DNA from: Photobacterium sp. GB-56
GTDB taxonomy: Bacteria > Pseudomonadota > Gammaproteobacteria > Enterobacterales > Vibrionaceae
Length of the DNA stretch: 64,000 nucleotides
Assembly: GCF_003026105.1 (NCBI RefSeq)
Contig: NZ_PYNW01000017.1
Location: 26,664 to 90,663 of the forward strand
Reading direction: 5' to 3'
Shown in pieces: positions 31,385 through 41,837 of this stretch (its first letter is position 1; the number at the start of each line of letters is the position of its first letter). Under the pieces are notes generated by a model. The model was not told the origin of the DNA. It made no database searches and was given only the letters and a program-made list of their open reading frames with translations. The translations under genes were made by a program, and so were the position numbers.

Positions 31385-32665
31385 ATGACAGATAAGCGAA
31401 AAGAGAGTGGTAGCAGTAAGCTATTGTATTGCTCTTTCTGCGGTAAAAGTCAGCATGAAGTTCGCAAGCTGATTGCAGGCCCTTCTGTTTATATTTGTGA
31501 TGAATGCGTTGATTTATGCAACGATATTATTCGCGAAGAAATTAAAGAAGTGATGCCTAAACGCGATGGCGATGAACTGCCGACTCCGCAAGAAATTCGT
31601 AACAACCTAGATGATTACGTAATTGGGCAAGCACATGCGAAAAAAGTGCTAGCTGTTGCGGTATATAATCACTACAAACGTCTACGTAATGGCGATACAA
31701 CTAGTGAAGGTGTTGAACTAGGTAAGAGTAACATCTTACTTATCGGCCCTACTGGTAGTGGTAAAACACTATTAGCTGAAACACTAGCACGAATGTTAGA
31801 TGTTCCATTTACGATGGCTGACGCAACCACGCTGACTGAAGCGGGTTATGTGGGTGAAGACGTAGAAAATATTATCCAGAAATTGCTACAGAAATGTGAT
31901 TACGACGTGGCGAAAGCTGAACGTGGTATTGTTTACATTGATGAAATCGATAAGATTTCTCGCAAATCAGATAACCCATCGATTACTCGTGATGTATCTG
32001 GTGAAGGTGTACAGCAAGCATTACTGAAGTTGATCGAAGGTACTGTTGCATCTGTGCCACCACAAGGTGGTCGTAAGCATCCTCAACAAGAATTCTTACA
32101 GGTTGATACTTCTAAGATCCTATTTATCTGTGGTGGTGCATTTGCAGGCCTAGATAAAGTTGTTGAGCAGCGTGTAGCAACAGGTACTGGTATTGGCTTT
32201 GGCGCAGAAGTGCGTTCAAAAGACCAAGCCGACACATTAAGTGATCTGTTTGAAAAAGTTGAGCCTGAAGATCTTGTTAAATACGGCTTAATTCCGGAAT
32301 TTATCGGTCGTCTACCAGTCACTGCAACATTAGGTGAGCTTGACGAAGAAGCACTAGTTCAGATCCTTCGTGAGCCTAAGAACGCACTAACTAAACAGTA
32401 TGCTGCGTTATTAGAGCTAGAGAATGTTGAGCTTGAGTTTCGTGATGATGCACTGGTTGCTATTGCACGTAAAGCAATGGAGCGTAAAACAGGTGCTCGT
32501 GGCCTACGTTCTATTGTGGAAGCGGTACTGCTTGATACTATGTATGAGCTACCGTCTCAGCAAGGTGTAAGTAAAGTTGTTATCGATGAGTCAGTAATTA
32601 AAGGTGAGTCTGAGCCTCTACTGATTTATGAAAACACGGAAGCACCAGCAGCTGCAGCTGAGTAA
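31385..32665 (+). CDS. clpX: ATP-dependent Clp protease ATP-binding subunit ClpX
   Basis: ClpX is the AAA+ unfoldase partner of ClpP. The N-terminal zinc-binding domain has Cys16, Cys19, Cys38 and Cys41. Walker A is GPTGSGKT, Walker B is IVYIDEID, the RKH pore-region sequence ([10 protein letters not shown]) and the IGF ClpP-docking loop (TGIGFGAEV) are present, and the GARGLRSI sensor-2 motif follows. It has 426 residues. It is 109 bases after clpP and is closed by a strong terminator before lon. Confidence 0.97.
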   Translation: MTDKRKESGSSKLLYCSFCGKSQHEVRKLIAGPSVYICDECVDLCNDIIREEIKEVMPKRDGDELPTPQEIRNNLDDYVIGQAHAKKVLAVAVYNHYKRLRNGDTTSEGVELGKSNILLIGPTGSGKTLLAETLARMLDVPFTMADATTLTEAGYVGEDVENIIQKLLQKCDYDVAKAERGIVYIDEIDKISRKSDNPSITRDVSGEGVQQALLKLIEGTVASVPPQGGRKHPQQEFLQVDTSKILFICGGAFAGLDKVVEQRVATGTGIGFGAEVRSKDQADTLSDLFEKVEPEDLVKYGLIPEFIGRLPVTATLGELDEEALVQILREPKNALTKQYAALLELENVELEFRDDALVAIARKAMERKTGARGLRSIVEAVLLDTMYELPSQQGVSKVVIDESVIKGESEPLLIYENTEAPAAAAE

Positions 32666-32691
32666 GTGTCTAATAAGTGCACATAAAGGCT

Positions 32692-32722
32692 AAAAAAAGG
32701 AGGCATAAGCCTCCTTTTTTAT
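32692..32722 (+). terminator. clpX terminator
   Basis: AAAAAAGGAGGC pairs with GCCTCCTTTTTT around a four-base loop, ending the clpPX transcript. Confidence 0.9.
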
Positions 32723-32738
32723 TTTCTGTTACTTCTTT

Positions 32739-32767
32739 CGTTGAATAATCATGTTTCACCCCCATAT
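32739..32767 (+). promoter_or_regulatory. sigma-32-type heat-shock promoter of lon
   Basis: CGTTGAA (32739-32745), a 13-base spacer and CCCCCATAT (32759-32767) closely match the E. coli lon heat-shock promoter (CGTTGAA ... CCCCATATAC). It lies about 85 bases before the lon start. Confidence 0.8.
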
Positions 32768-32851
32768 ACTCAATATAAGCTAACTTTCTAGTCGTATTAA
32801 GTAAGTGACTCAACCAGTTACTTAATACGATTAGTATTGACAGGAAGAGAG

Positions 32852-35221
32852 ATGAATATGAACCTGGAGCGTTCTGAGCGCCTTGAGATCCCGGTTCTGC
32901 CACTACGTGACGTGGTGGTGTACCCTCATATGGTTATTCCATTGTTTGTGGGACGGGAAAAATCTATTCGTTGCCTAGAATCGGCAATGGAGAACAATAA
33001 ACAGATTCTGTTGGTTGCCCAAAAAGAAGCAGCGACAGATGAACCGTCAATCACTGATCTTTATGATGTCGGTACTGTTGCAACTATTTTACAGCTATTG
33101 AAGCTACCTGACGGTACCGTAAAAGTCTTGGTTGAAGGCCAACAACGTGCCAAAGTTGAAGATTTAGCTGATGATGAGTTCTTTACTGCTCATGCTGAAT
33201 ATCTGGTTACGCCTGAAATGGATGAACGCGAACAAGAAGTACTTGTTCGCACCGCTATCAGCCAGTTTGAAGGCTTTATCAAGCTAAATAAAAAGATCCC
33301 ACCTGAAGTATTAACTTCACTTAACGGTATCGATGAAGCGGCCCGCCTAGCAGATACCATTGCTGCGCATATGCCGCTGAAACTGGCTGATAAGCAAAAA
33401 GTATTAGAAATCGTTGATATTACAGAACGTTTAGAGTTCTTAATGGCAATGATGGAATCAGAAATTGATTTGCTTCAAGTTGAAAAACGTATCCGCGGAC
33501 GCGTTAAGAAGCAAATGGAAAAATCTCAGCGTGAGTATTACTTAAATGAGCAAATGAAAGCTATCCAAAAAGAATTGGGTGAGCTTGATGATGCGCCAGA
33601 TGAGTTTGAAGCGCTAAAGAAAAAGATTGAAGAATCTAAAATGCCAGCTGAAGCTCGTGAAAAAACCGAGCAAGAGCTGCAAAAGTTAAAAATGATGTCA
33701 CCAATGTCAGCGGAAGCAACCGTTGTTCGTGGCTACATTGATTGGATGCTAAGCGTGCCTTGGTACAAGCGCTCTAAAGTGAAGAAGAGCCTTGCAAAAG
33801 CCGAAGAAGTGCTTAATGCCGATCATTATGGTCTTGAGCGTGTGAAAGAACGCATTCTTGAGTATCTCGCAGTACAAAGCCGTGTAAACAAGCTAAAAGG
33901 CCCAATTCTATGTTTAGTTGGTCCTCCTGGTGTTGGTAAAACCTCTCTAGGTCAATCGATCGCTGCGGCAACGGGCCGTAAGTATGTTCGTATGGCATTA
34001 GGTGGTGTACGTGATGAAGCGGAAATTCGTGGTCACCGCCGTACTTATATTGGTTCTATGCCGGGTAAATTGATTCAGAAAATGGCAAAAGTAGAGGTGA
34101 AAAACCCACTTTTCCTATTAGATGAAATTGATAAAATGTCATCTGATATGCGTGGTGATCCGGCTTCAGCATTGCTGGAGGTGTTAGATCCAGAGCAAAA
34201 CAGCGCATTTAATGACCACTACTTAGAAGTGGATTACGATTTATCTGATGTAATGTTCGTCGCTACATCTAATTCGATGAATATCCCAGGTCCATTGCTT
34301 GACCGTATGGAAGTTATTCGTCTATCGGGCTATACCGAAGATGAAAAGCTAAACATTGCTAAGAACCATTTACTTGATAAGCAAATTAAACGTAATGGTT
34401 TAAAAGCGGGTGAGTTGACTGTTGATGATTCTGCGATTATTGGCATCATTCGTTACTACACACGTGAAGCGGGTGTTCGTAGCCTTGAGCGTGAAATATC
34501 TAAACTTTGCCGTAAAGCAGTGAAAGAAATTTTACTTAATAAAGACATTAAACACGTTGAAATCAGCCAAGATAATTTAAAAGATTACTTAGGTGTTCAG
34601 CGTTGCGACTACGGTAAAGCTGACGAAAGTAATCGCATTGGTCAAGTAACAGGACTTGCGTGGACGGAAGTAGGTGGTGACTTATTAACCATTGAAACAG
34701 AGTCTATGCCAGGTAAAGGTAAGTTAACTTATACCGGTTCACTCGGCGATGTGATGCAAGAGTCGATTCAAGCGGCAATGACGGTGGTACGTTCTCGTGC
34801 TGAGCGTTTAGGTATTGCAGCTGATTTCTACGAAAAACGTGATATTCACGTTCACGTACCTGAAGGTGCGACACCGAAAGATGGCCCAAGTGCGGGTATT
34901 GCAATGTGTACAGCACTTGTATCTAGCCTAACGGGGAATCCTGTTCGTGCTGATGTGGCTATGACGGGTGAAATTACACTTCGTGGTGAAGTTTTACCTA
35001 TCGGTGGTTTGAAAGAAAAACTATTAGCGGCACACCGCGGTGGCATTAAAACAGTGCTTATTCCCAAAGAGAACGAGCGTGATTTGGAAGAGATCCCAGA
35101 GAACGTGATCGCCGATTTGGAAGTACGTCCAGTACGTTGGATTGATGAAGTGTTAACTGTTGCACTTCAGAATAATCCGACAGGTATTGAGCTGGTAAAT
35201 GCTCAAAATAGTGACCTGTAG
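32852..35221 (+). CDS. lon: ATP-dependent Lon protease
   Basis: Lon is a homo-hexameric AAA+ serine protease that removes misfolded proteins and specific regulators. An N-terminal LAN substrate domain starts with [20 protein letters not shown], Walker A is GPPGVGKT, Walker B is LFLLDEID, and the Ser-Lys dyad is Ser680 ([11 protein letters not shown]) and Lys723 ([14 protein letters not shown]). The longest frame starts with a TTG at 32837, but AGGA at 32842-32845 places the start at ATG 32852 (789 residues; E. coli 784). ATG 32858 is possible. A sigma-32-type promoter precedes it and hupB follows, as in E. coli. Confidence 0.97.
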   Translation: MNMNLERSERLEIPVLPLRDVVVYPHMVIPLFVGREKSIRCLESAMENNKQILLVAQKEAATDEPSITDLYDVGTVATILQLLKLPDGTVKVLVEGQQRAKVEDLADDEFFTAHAEYLVTPEMDEREQEVLVRTAISQFEGFIKLNKKIPPEVLTSLNGIDEAARLADTIAAHMPLKLADKQKVLEIVDITERLEFLMAMMESEIDLLQVEKRIRGRVKKQMEKSQREYYLNEQMKAIQKELGELDDAPDEFEALKKKIEESKMPAEAREKTEQELQKLKMMSPMSAEATVVRGYIDWMLSVPWYKRSKVKKSLAKAEEVLNADHYGLERVKERILEYLAVQSRVNKLKGPILCLVGPPGVGKTSLGQSIAAATGRKYVRMALGGVRDEAEIRGHRRTYIGSMPGKLIQKMAKVEVKNPLFLLDEIDKMSSDMRGDPASALLEVLDPEQNSAFNDHYLEVDYDLSDVMFVATSNSMNIPGPLLDRMEVIRLSGYTEDEKLNIAKNHLLDKQIKRNGLKAGELTVDDSAIIGIIRYYTREAGVRSLEREISKLCRKAVKEILLNKDIKHVEISQDNLKDYLGVQRCDYGKADESNRIGQVTGLAWTEVGGDLLTIETESMPGKGKLTYTGSLGDVMQESIQAAMTVVRSRAERLGIAADFYEKRDIHVHVPEGATPKDGPSAGIAMCTALVSSLTGNPVRADVAMTGEITLRGEVLPIGGLKEKLLAAHRGGIKTVLIPKENERDLEEIPENVIADLEVRPVRWIDEVLTVALQNNPTGIELVNAQNSDL

Positions 35222-35237
35222 CAAAATTAACTAAATA

Positions 35238-35279
35238 AAAAACGCTTTCAAAGACAAAAGTCCTTGTCAGCGTTTTTTT
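35238..35279 (+). terminator. lon terminator
   Basis: A two-part stem, AACGCT/AGCGTT outside and GACAA/TTGTC inside, is followed by seven T residues. Confidence 0.85.
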
Positions 35280-35440
35280 GTCTGGCTATAAGTTAACTCT
35301 AATCCGCGCTAAGCGATGTATTATTAAGGCCTGTTAAGTTTCTATCAATACAATCAGGTCTAGAAACAATTTATTGTCTACTATTCACAGCGTCTCAGTG
35401 ACGAGTTACGGGTAGGCAAGTTCATTAAGGGGATTTAATC

Positions 35441-35713
35441 GTGAACAAAACTCAACTGGTAGATAAAATCGCAGAAAGCGCAGATATTTCAAAAGCATCA
35501 GCGGGTCGTGCTTTAGACGCATTCATCGAAGCGGTATCAGATACATTGAAAGACGGTGAGCAAGTTGCATTGGTTGGTTTTGGTACTTTCTCTGTACGTG
35601 AACGTGCAGCTCGTACAGGCCGTAACCCACAGACAGGTGCAGAAATTCAAATTGCAGCTGCAAAAGTACCTGGTTTTAAGCCGGGTAAAGCGCTAAAAGA
35701 CTCTGTTAACTAA
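35441..35713 (+). CDS. hupB: DNA-binding protein HU-beta
   Basis: HU is a small dimeric nucleoid protein that bends DNA without strong sequence preference. The 90 residues show the family pattern: [12 protein letters not shown] start, helical dimer body, [21 protein letters not shown] where the DNA-binding arm begins, and the C-terminal [16 protein letters not shown]. The beta type is inferred from its place after lon, the same as in E. coli. AAGGGGA precedes the start codon. Confidence 0.96.
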   Translation: MNKTQLVDKIAESADISKASAGRALDAFIEAVSDTLKDGEQVALVGFGTFSVRERAARTGRNPQTGAEIQIAAAKVPGFKPGKALKDSVN

Positions 35714-35800
35714 GAAATAGTTGGTTTTTTCTGACTGTTTTGTCATGTTATCATGGCTTAAATATTGCTACTGGAAAGGGTATACTGATCCAGTACAACA

Positions 35801-35828
35801 AAGGCGCATCGGTTGATGCGCTTTTTTT
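35801..35828 (+). terminator. hupB terminator
   Basis: GCGCATC pairs perfectly with GATGCGC around GGTT, followed by seven T residues. Confidence 0.9.
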
Positions 35829-36124
35829 ACTTTATAATGATGCCTATTTGACTAGGGATTTATTGTTTTGTTTCTTAACCAATATAAAGATAAAGAACAT
35901 TTCATTAGTCAAATCGGTATCAAGTTATCATACTATGCGCTTTGTGGCTTATTGTGTTGGTGCTATCTTTAGTTTAAAAACTAATACAACAGGTTATTTA
36001 CGTTTTAGTCAGTAACGGCTTAATAATATTGAAGGTTCGGCTATCGCGTTGATACCGATATTTTGTGCACACATTTGTAGTTCGAAACCGTGCCAGATCG
36101 AACAAGTAGGAGAGACGGCAAATT
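35829..36124 (+). other. promoter region of ppiD
   Basis: About 300 bases with no credible gene. AGGAGAG just before 36125 is the ppiD ribosome-binding site. No named operator was recognised. Confidence 0.4.
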
Positions 36125-38017
36125 ATGATGGAGCGATTGCGCGAAGGCGCTAACAGCATCTGGGTTAAGATTATTCTTAGCTTAATTATTTTTTCTTTTG
36201 TATTTGCTGGTGTCGGCAGTTATCTGGCGGGCGGTAATGAGCAAGTTGCAGCAAAAGTTAATGGTAAAGAAATTAGTCAGCGTGCATTCGAGCAGGCTTA
36301 TCAAAATCAACGTAACCAAATGCAGCAACGTTTAGGTGATTACTTCTCAACACTAATGGGTGATCCTGCTTACGTACAGCAACTCCGTAATAGCGTGCTT
36401 GAGCGTATGGTTAATGATGAGTTGATTGAGCAACGCGCAACAGAGCTAGGCCTGAGTGTGAGCGATGCTCAAGTTAAGCAAGCGATTGTAGCAATGCCTG
36501 CTTTCCAAGTTAATGGTGTGTTCAATAATGAACAATATAATTTAACGTTACGTCGTGCTGGAATTTCTCCTGAGCAGTTTGCAGAGTCAATCCGTAAAGA
36601 CATGCTACGTCAACAATTCTTAAGCGCATTAGAAGGCAGTGACTTCGCACTTAAAAATGAATTGAATGAACTTCGTAAACTTGAATCACAAGAGCGCGTT
36701 GTTCGTACTTTGAAGCTAAACCTTGCAGACTTTACCGATAAAGTAACGGTAACGGATGCAGAAGCTAAAGCTTATTATGATGAGAATAAAACGCAGTTTA
36801 CACGCCCAGCTCAAGTGAAAGTGTCTTACATTGAACTGTCAGATAAAAATCTAGTGAACAATATTAAGATCACTGATAAAGAAGCTGAAGTGTATTACAA
36901 CGAACATAAGAGCAAATACAGTACTGCTGAGAAGATTCAAGTTAGCCATATCTTAGTAAAAGGTGATAGTGATGCTTCTAAAGCAAAAGCGGAAGCATTA
37001 CTGGCTGAGTTGAAAGCTGGTGCTAACTTTGCTGATGTTGCGAAAAAATCATCCGATGATACTTTCAGTGCAAAAGATGGCGGTAAGCTTGATTGGTTCG
37101 GTAAAGGTGTGATGGATCCTGCGTTTGAAAAAGCAGCATTTTCATTAGCAAAACCAGGTGATATGTCTGGCCTTGTGAAGTCACCTTATGGTTACCACAT
37201 TATTTTACTGGATGGTATCGAAGAGCCTAAAGTTAAACCTTTTGCTGATGTTAAAGCGAGCATTGTCGCTGAACTTCAAGAGCAGCAAGTAGCAGAGCAA
37301 TTCTATAAGCTACAAAGCAAGCTAGCTGAGACAGCATTTGAATCACCAGATTCACTAGATGAAGCAGCAGAAGCTGTAAAGGCTAAGATCATTAAAACAG
37401 GCTTTATCTCATTACAAGATGAGACCGGTGTGTTAAGTGATAAGAAAGTGCAAGAAGCATTACAAAGCCCTGAGGTTCATGATGACGGTATGAACTCTGA
37501 TGTAATTGAGATTGCACCAGAGCATGTTGTTGTGGTTCGTGTTGATGATGCACGCCCTGAATCAGTGCTGCCATTTACTGATGTTGAAGCAAAAGTGAAA
37601 ACACTATTGGCTCAACAAAAAGGTGAGAAGCAAGCAACTGAGAAGGCGGATTCTATCATTGCAGCATTACGTGACGGTAAGTCAGATGTTGTAGCAAAAG
37701 ATGGCTTAAGTTTCTCTGGCGATCAAACCATAACACGTTCAGGTCCTGATGCTAATGTTGCACGTGTTGCGTTTACATTACCTAAACCAAAAGACGGTAA
37801 AGTGTCTTATGGTGTAACACGTGACAACAAAGGTAATGTTGAAATTATTGCATTAGATAAAGTTGTGAATGTTACACCATCGAAAGATGATGTTGATACT
37901 CAGTTTGCAACCCAAGTTGAGAATATGTTTGCTCAACAAGATCTATCAATAACACTTCAGACTTTACGTGAGTCGGCGAAAGTCACTTACCCAATGTTGG
38001 ACAAACCAGCAAATTAA
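36125..38017 (+). CDS. ppiD: periplasmic folding chaperone/PPIase-like PpiD
   Basis: PpiD is anchored in the inner membrane near the Sec translocon and assists release and folding of exported proteins. One N-terminal helix (VKIILSLIIFSFVFAGVGSYL, about residues 15-35) is followed by a SurA_N-like chaperone region, a parvulin domain at about 270-360 (ILVKGD, GANFADVAKKSSDD, GKLDWFGKGVM, YGYHIILLD) and a C-terminal chaperone segment. The length of 630 residues matches E. coli PpiD (623). The start may be either ATG of the first two codons. It follows hupB in conserved order and ends at a very stable terminator. Confidence 0.94.
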   Translation: MMERLREGANSIWVKIILSLIIFSFVFAGVGSYLAGGNEQVAAKVNGKEISQRAFEQAYQNQRNQMQQRLGDYFSTLMGDPAYVQQLRNSVLERMVNDELIEQRATELGLSVSDAQVKQAIVAMPAFQVNGVFNNEQYNLTLRRAGISPEQFAESIRKDMLRQQFLSALEGSDFALKNELNELRKLESQERVVRTLKLNLADFTDKVTVTDAEAKAYYDENKTQFTRPAQVKVSYIELSDKNLVNNIKITDKEAEVYYNEHKSKYSTAEKIQVSHILVKGDSDASKAKAEALLAELKAGANFADVAKKSSDDTFSAKDGGKLDWFGKGVMDPAFEKAAFSLAKPGDMSGLVKSPYGYHIILLDGIEEPKVKPFADVKASIVAELQEQQVAEQFYKLQSKLAETAFESPDSLDEAAEAVKAKIIKTGFISLQDETGVLSDKKVQEALQSPEVHDDGMNSDVIEIAPEHVVVVRVDDARPESVLPFTDVEAKVKTLLAQQKGEKQATEKADSIIAALRDGKSDVVAKDGLSFSGDQTITRSGPDANVARVAFTLPKPKDGKVSYGVTRDNKGNVEIIALDKVVNVTPSKDDVDTQFATQVENMFAQQDLSITLQTLRESAKVTYPMLDKPAN

Positions 38018-38038
38018 TTGAAATTTACATTTCTATTA

Positions 38039-38071
38039 ACGGGCCGCTATTGTGCGGCCCGTCGTTTTTTT
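38039..38071 (+). terminator. ppiD terminator
   Basis: ACGGGCCGC pairs with GCGGCCCGT around a six-base loop, followed after CG by seven T residues. Confidence 0.92.
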
Positions 38072-38155
38072 ATCTTTTATTTTTAAATAATCCCCTCATC
38101 GTCCCGCTTTTCTTTTTATCCTTTTTAAACACTCATACCAATAAAGGATAAAAAT

Positions 38156-38449
38156 ATGTTGCCATCTCGCTTGTTTAAAGCTATTTCGTTGGCTGGTGGA
38201 TTAGCACTCGCCTCTTTAAGTTACGCTGCTGACAATACGCATGAAGGTATTGATATCAAAATTAATATTAACACTGCTAATGTTGAGCAATTGGATACAT
38301 TGCTAATCGGCATTGGTGCTGAGAAAGCACAAGCGATAATTAATTATCGAAAAGTGCATGGTAAATTTGCGAGCGTTGATGATCTAACTAAAGTGAAAGG
38401 GATCGGTGAGGCGACTGTCGATAAAAATAGAAAGCGTATTGAATTGTAA
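38156..38449 (+). CDS. comEA: ComEA family helix-hairpin-helix DNA-binding protein
   Basis: A 97-residue exported protein with a signal peptide (about residues 1-24, ending SLSYAA) and two helix-hairpin-helix motifs ([17 protein letters not shown] and [18 protein letters not shown]). In Vibrio, periplasmic ComEA binds incoming DNA and ratchets it during natural transformation, a process induced by chitin; a chitinase is encoded at 1944. The place after ppiD is usual for vibrios. AAAGGA precedes the start. The lack of a transmembrane anchor is normal for the Gram-negative form. Confidence 0.88.
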   Translation: MLPSRLFKAISLAGGLALASLSYAADNTHEGIDIKININTANVEQLDTLLIGIGAEKAQAIINYRKVHGKFASVDDLTKVKGIGEATVDKNRKRIEL

Positions 38450-38461
38450 TTATTAATATTA

Positions 38462-38483
38462 ACGGGAGCGAGCGTGCTCCCGT
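38462..38483. terminator. hairpin between comEA and rhombosortase gene
   Basis: ACGGGAGC pairs perfectly with GCTCCCGT around six bases between two convergent genes. No T run follows, so termination is probable but not certain. Confidence 0.55.
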
Positions 38484-38493
38484 ATATTGATCG

Positions 38494-39066
38494 TCATTTA
38501 AAGCGGTTATATTCAACTTGAGCGTTGATTTTTTGCTTGATAAGCAAGGCATACAGTATGCCTGTGATTGTGCCAATCAAATGGGCTTCAGTTGCTACAC
38601 GAACGCCAATCAATTCTTCAGAACTCACAGAGCCTCCAAAGTATTGTTCCCAACCTATCTTAATGATTAGCCCGAGGAGTAAGAGCCATCCCCCCCGCGT
38701 TTTTGATTGGATATCACGAATACAACCCCAAGCGAAGATGCCATGTAGCACACCTGAAAATCCAGCATACCAAGTAATACTGGTAGCAAAGAGCCCAATA
38801 CCTATAGTGAACGATAAAATTAAGATCAATAAGCTATAAGACTTAGCATGAAAATGGGCACGGAAAATATAGCTAATGATTGCAAAGGCGCTAGCATTCA
38901 TTGCAAGATGCACCCAATTGGTATGCGTGAAATTTCCTGATAGGATCCGCCATAATTCGCCATTGATAATGTCTTGGCGATCCCAAACTAATAATGGCTG
39001 ACATTGTGGTAATTGAGCTATAACCATCATGATTATCGCAATAACAATATAATTTCGAATAGACAA
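38494..39066 (-). CDS. rhombosortase-like intramembrane serine protease
   Basis: Rhomboid-superfamily membrane protease. The active-site motif GFSGVLHG (in WYAGFSGVLHGIFAWG) has the catalytic Ser and the His three residues later that typify rhombosortases, which cleave GlyGly-CTERM anchors of secreted proteins. The second catalytic His is in ATEAHLIGTITG. Six hydrophobic segments fit in about 190 residues. The longest frame starts at 39123, inside the divergent DTW gene; TGAGG followed by five bases and a TTG at 39066 is the better start. No GlyGly-CTERM substrate gene is visible in this window. The symbol rrtA would fit but I leave it open. Confidence 0.75.
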   Translation of the reverse strand: MSIRNYIVIAIIMMVIAQLPQCQPLLVWDRQDIINGELWRILSGNFTHTNWVHLAMNASAFAIISYIFRAHFHAKSYSLLILILSFTIGIGLFATSITWYAGFSGVLHGIFAWGCIRDIQSKTRGGWLLLLGLIIKIGWEQYFGGSVSSEELIGVRVATEAHLIGTITGILYALLIKQKINAQVEYNRFK

Positions 39067-39076
39067 GGCAACCTCA

Positions 39077-39688
39077 ATGAGTCGGTACTGTGATAACTGT
39101 GGTAAAGCAAACAAAGCCTGCATTTGCCACTGGATTAAACCTATTGCAACTCAAACAGAGTTATGGATATTACAACATCCATCAGAAGTTAAACGAGCAA
39201 TTGGTACTGCAAGAATACTATCACTTTCTTTACCCAATAGCCGACTTTGGGTAGGTGAGGATTTTTCGCAGCATGAGGAATTAAATGCAGCTTTAACTGA
39301 TTCCGAACGTGATATTTATGTAGTTTACCCAGGAGAGCGTGCGATAGCACTGTCTGATGTAGCAGAGCAGGCTCAGCCATCTCGAAACAACGTGATTATT
39401 TTACTTGATGGGACTTGGAAGAAAGCCTATAAAATGTGGCAACTATCGACCAATTTACATCATTTACCCTTAGTCCATTTAGATAATGTAGAGACTGGAA
39501 ACTATCGTATTAGAAAATCGCCAAAAGAGCAGGGAGTATCAACGGTTGAGGCGGGATATTTAGCATTATCAGTGTTAGAGCCAATATCTTTAAATCTTCA
39601 GCCATTGCTCGATACATTCGAAAATATGATTAATTTTCAAATTCAACAAATGCCGCCCGGCGTATTTGATAAAAACTATAAGGATTAG
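39077..39688 (+). CDS. DTW-domain tRNA aminocarboxypropyltransferase family protein
   Basis: DTW-domain proteins transfer the 3-amino-3-carboxypropyl group of SAM to tRNA uridines (acp3U; E. coli TapT acts at position 47). The N-terminal cysteine cluster CDNCGKANKACICHW and the signature LLDGTWKKAYKMW, followed by the YRIRKSPKEQGVSTVEA motif, are present. It has 203 residues. Its ATG is only 11 bases from the probable start of the divergent rhombosortase gene. The exact tRNA target is inference. Confidence 0.82.
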   Translation: MSRYCDNCGKANKACICHWIKPIATQTELWILQHPSEVKRAIGTARILSLSLPNSRLWVGEDFSQHEELNAALTDSERDIYVVYPGERAIALSDVAEQAQPSRNNVIILLDGTWKKAYKMWQLSTNLHHLPLVHLDNVETGNYRIRKSPKEQGVSTVEAGYLALSVLEPISLNLQPLLDTFENMINFQIQQMPPGVFDKNYKD

Positions 39689-39698
39689 TTGGCACACA

Positions 39699-39722
39699 AA
39701 AGGGAGCATGGGCTCCCTTTAT
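39699..39722. terminator. bidirectional terminator, DTW gene / dGTPase gene
   Basis: AAAGGGAGC pairs with GCTCCCTTT around four bases between convergent genes. Confidence 0.75.
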
Positions 39723-39738
39723 ATTCACTGGTTAATGA

Positions 39739-41106
39739 TTAAAAACCATAACCATTATTGCTGATACCTGTTTCAGAGGTAGGTAAGAATAATGTGCTAT
39801 AGAGACGTTGAGAGAATCCATCCGTCATGCCTGAAATGTAATCGGCAATGATCCTAAGCTCGTTATCTCCCTGTTCTTTAGCTTCTAACCACCGCATGCG
39901 AGTATTATCTGGTAACAATCTTTCGGGATCAGAAGCAAAAGCTTCAAAGAGTTCCATGATCAATTGTTGCCCTTTATATTCCGACAGTTGTATCTCCGGT
40001 TTTTTTACCACATAGATACTTACGAACTGTTTAAGCACCTCTAAAGCGCGCTCCATCGGCTCGGATAAAAAGGCATTCCATTGTAATAATGGCTCATCAA
40101 AAAAATCAGTACCGTTTTGAATCGTAGGACTAATGGTTATAGAGGTAAGTAAACCATTGACCAGCGCGCCAATGGCATCTTTGCGCTGATGGTGGCTAGC
40201 AAACATAAGTTCGCTGATATCACTTATCCGTTCTTCTAGCCATGGATCACCACATTCTGCTATTTTTGAGGCAACCGCTTCTTGCCAATCATCACGTGTC
40301 ACAATCCCCATTACGATGGCATCTTCTAAATCATGGACACCGTATGCAATGTCATCAGCTAACTCCATGATTGAACAATCTAATGATTTAAAACGTGTCT
40401 TACAGGGCTCTCGTGGCGATAAACGCTCACAACGCATTTGCGCAAAGAGGGCTTTATCTTTGTCTGATAACGGGCTTAATACCCAGTCAAAGACCTCTTT
40501 ATCGTCCACATATAAGCCTTTAGCGGGATACCAGTCTTTTGCTTTAAGGTGACGAAAGTTCACGACATCAGGTGCGCGCTCTGGAGCGGTAGTTTCACTG
40601 AGTAGGGCTGGGTATTTTAGTAAACCAAGCAAGGTACGTCTTGCGAGGTTCATACCATACCCTTCGGTATAAGGTTCCAGTAAGGTTACGATTCGAAAAG
40701 TTTGTGCGTTCCCTTCAAAGCCGCCATGATTTCGCATCATGTAATTTAAAGCGACTTCACCGCCATGACCAAATGGTGGGTGACCGATATCATGTGCTAA
40801 GCACAAACTTTCCATTAAACTGGTTGAAGGGAGTAATGATTTAAACTCAGGTTGTTTTAATTTGAGTTGTGCAACAATCCCTGTACCGATTTGTGATGCT
40901 TCTAGCGAGTGGGTGAGTCGAGTCCGATAGAAGTCGTGATTACCAGCGCCATGGACTTGAGTTTTTGCTTGTAAACGACGAAAGGCGGCAGAATGAAGAA
41001 TTCGGGCTCGATCGCGCTGAAAAGCTGAGCGATGATCATCACGACGCATTTTTTGTTCGTTATAAAAGCGCTCTTCCCATGCAGGTGAGATAGTAAATTC
41101 TGTCAT
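39739..41106 (-). CDS. dGTPase-like HD-domain deoxynucleotide triphosphohydrolase
   Basis: A 455-residue member of the dGTPase family, which hydrolyses dNTPs to nucleoside and triphosphate. The metal-binding HD signature is present in order: H in [16 protein letters not shown] in [15 protein letters not shown], and D in [16 protein letters not shown]. The length and N-terminus ([23 protein letters not shown]) resemble the broad-substrate dNTPase type rather than E. coli Dgt (505 residues). It overlaps the yfbR stop by one base (TAATG), so two nucleotide-pool HD enzymes are translationally coupled. Some dGTPase-family enzymes act against phage by depleting dNTPs; nothing here shows that role. 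Confidence 0.88.
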   Translation of the reverse strand: MTEFTISPAWEERFYNEQKMRRDDHRSAFQRDRARILHSAAFRRLQAKTQVHGAGNHDFYRTRLTHSLEASQIGTGIVAQLKLKQPEFKSLLPSTSLMESLCLAHDIGHPPFGHGGEVALNYMMRNHGGFEGNAQTFRIVTLLEPYTEGYGMNLARRTLLGLLKYPALLSETTAPERAPDVVNFRHLKAKDWYPAKGLYVDDKEVFDWVLSPLSDKDKALFAQMRCERLSPREPCKTRFKSLDCSIMELADDIAYGVHDLEDAIVMGIVTRDDWQEAVASKIAECGDPWLEERISDISELMFASHHQRKDAIGALVNGLLTSITISPTIQNGTDFFDEPLLQWNAFLSEPMERALEVLKQFVSIYVVKKPEIQLSEYKGQQLIMELFEAFASDPERLLPDNTRMRWLEAKEQGDNELRIIADYISGMTDGFSQRLYSTLFLPTSETGISNNGYGF

Positions 41107-41690
41107 TAACTAATATCGTCCAAAGTAAGATTAAAGCTATCAGCAAATGTCTCAAGAAAATAGGTCATCTCAGGTGTTTTGCGTTGCTCAAGAGTTTCTT
41201 CCAATCTTTTCTTCGCTCGAGTAAATTCATGGTTCCCTGCACTGAGTTCTTCAAGGCATTTTATATAAGCGCATAATGTATCGGCTTGTTTAACAATAGC
41301 TGCATTTTCAGTATCAATTTTATGGCTATCAAGTAGAGAGGCATAATCATCCTGAAATTCTGCAGGAAGCATAGAAATAAGTCGTTGCTCTGCCGCTAAT
41401 TCGATTTTCTTATATTCTTCAGCAATCGCAGGGTTGTAGTATTTTATTGGGGTTGGCATATCACCTGTGAGTACTTCACTGACATCGTGAAACATACCTT
41501 GCAGTGCGATACGTTCAGGGTTTAGGTTCCCACCAAATTTACGATTTTTAATTAACGCAAGTGCATGAGCGACAAAAGCAACTTGAAGGCTGTGCTCGGA
41601 GATATTTTCAGTTTCGACACTTCGCATTAATGGCCAGCGTTGAATTAAACGCATACGAGCAAGGTGAGCGAAGAAATGACTTTTTTCCAT
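41106..41690 (-). CDS. yfbR: 5'-deoxynucleotidase YfbR
   Basis: YfbR removes phosphate from deoxyribonucleoside 5'-monophosphates and is important in dCTP-deaminase-independent dUMP supply. It is an HD-domain protein: H in [17 protein letters not shown] in [17 protein letters not shown] in [15 protein letters not shown]. The longest frame starts at 41732, but the ATG at 41690 gives the family N-terminus [19 protein letters not shown] and 194 residues (E. coli 199). It is followed directly by the dGTPase-like gene. Confidence 0.92.
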   Translation of the reverse strand: MEKSHFFAHLARMRLIQRWPLMRSVETENISEHSLQVAFVAHALALIKNRKFGGNLNPERIALQGMFHDVSEVLTGDMPTPIKYYNPAIAEEYKKIELAAEQRLISMLPAEFQDDYASLLDSHKIDTENAAIVKQADTLCAYIKCLEELSAGNHEFTRAKKRLEETLEQRKTPEMTYFLETFADSFNLTLDDIS

Positions 41691-41792
41691 GATGATCAAT
41701 TCTCTTAAACTAAATGTGCTGATGAGCAGCATCTATAGACGTTATGCACTAAAGGTAACAGAAGTTAGGGAAATATTGACAGTTTTTAGTTA

Positions 41793-41818
41793 ATAAAAAG
41801 CCCCGGTTTACCGAGGCT
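41793..41818 (-). terminator. alaA terminator
   Basis: On the minus strand AGCCTCGG pairs with CCGGGGCT around TAAA, followed by five T residues. Confidence 0.8.
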
Positions 41819-41837
41819 TAAGAATTGTTTGTAAAGG

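Noticed and set aside
35740..36015. A 91-residue + strand frame after hupB
   Set aside because: It runs straight through the hupB terminator hairpin and T run, and has no recognisable features.
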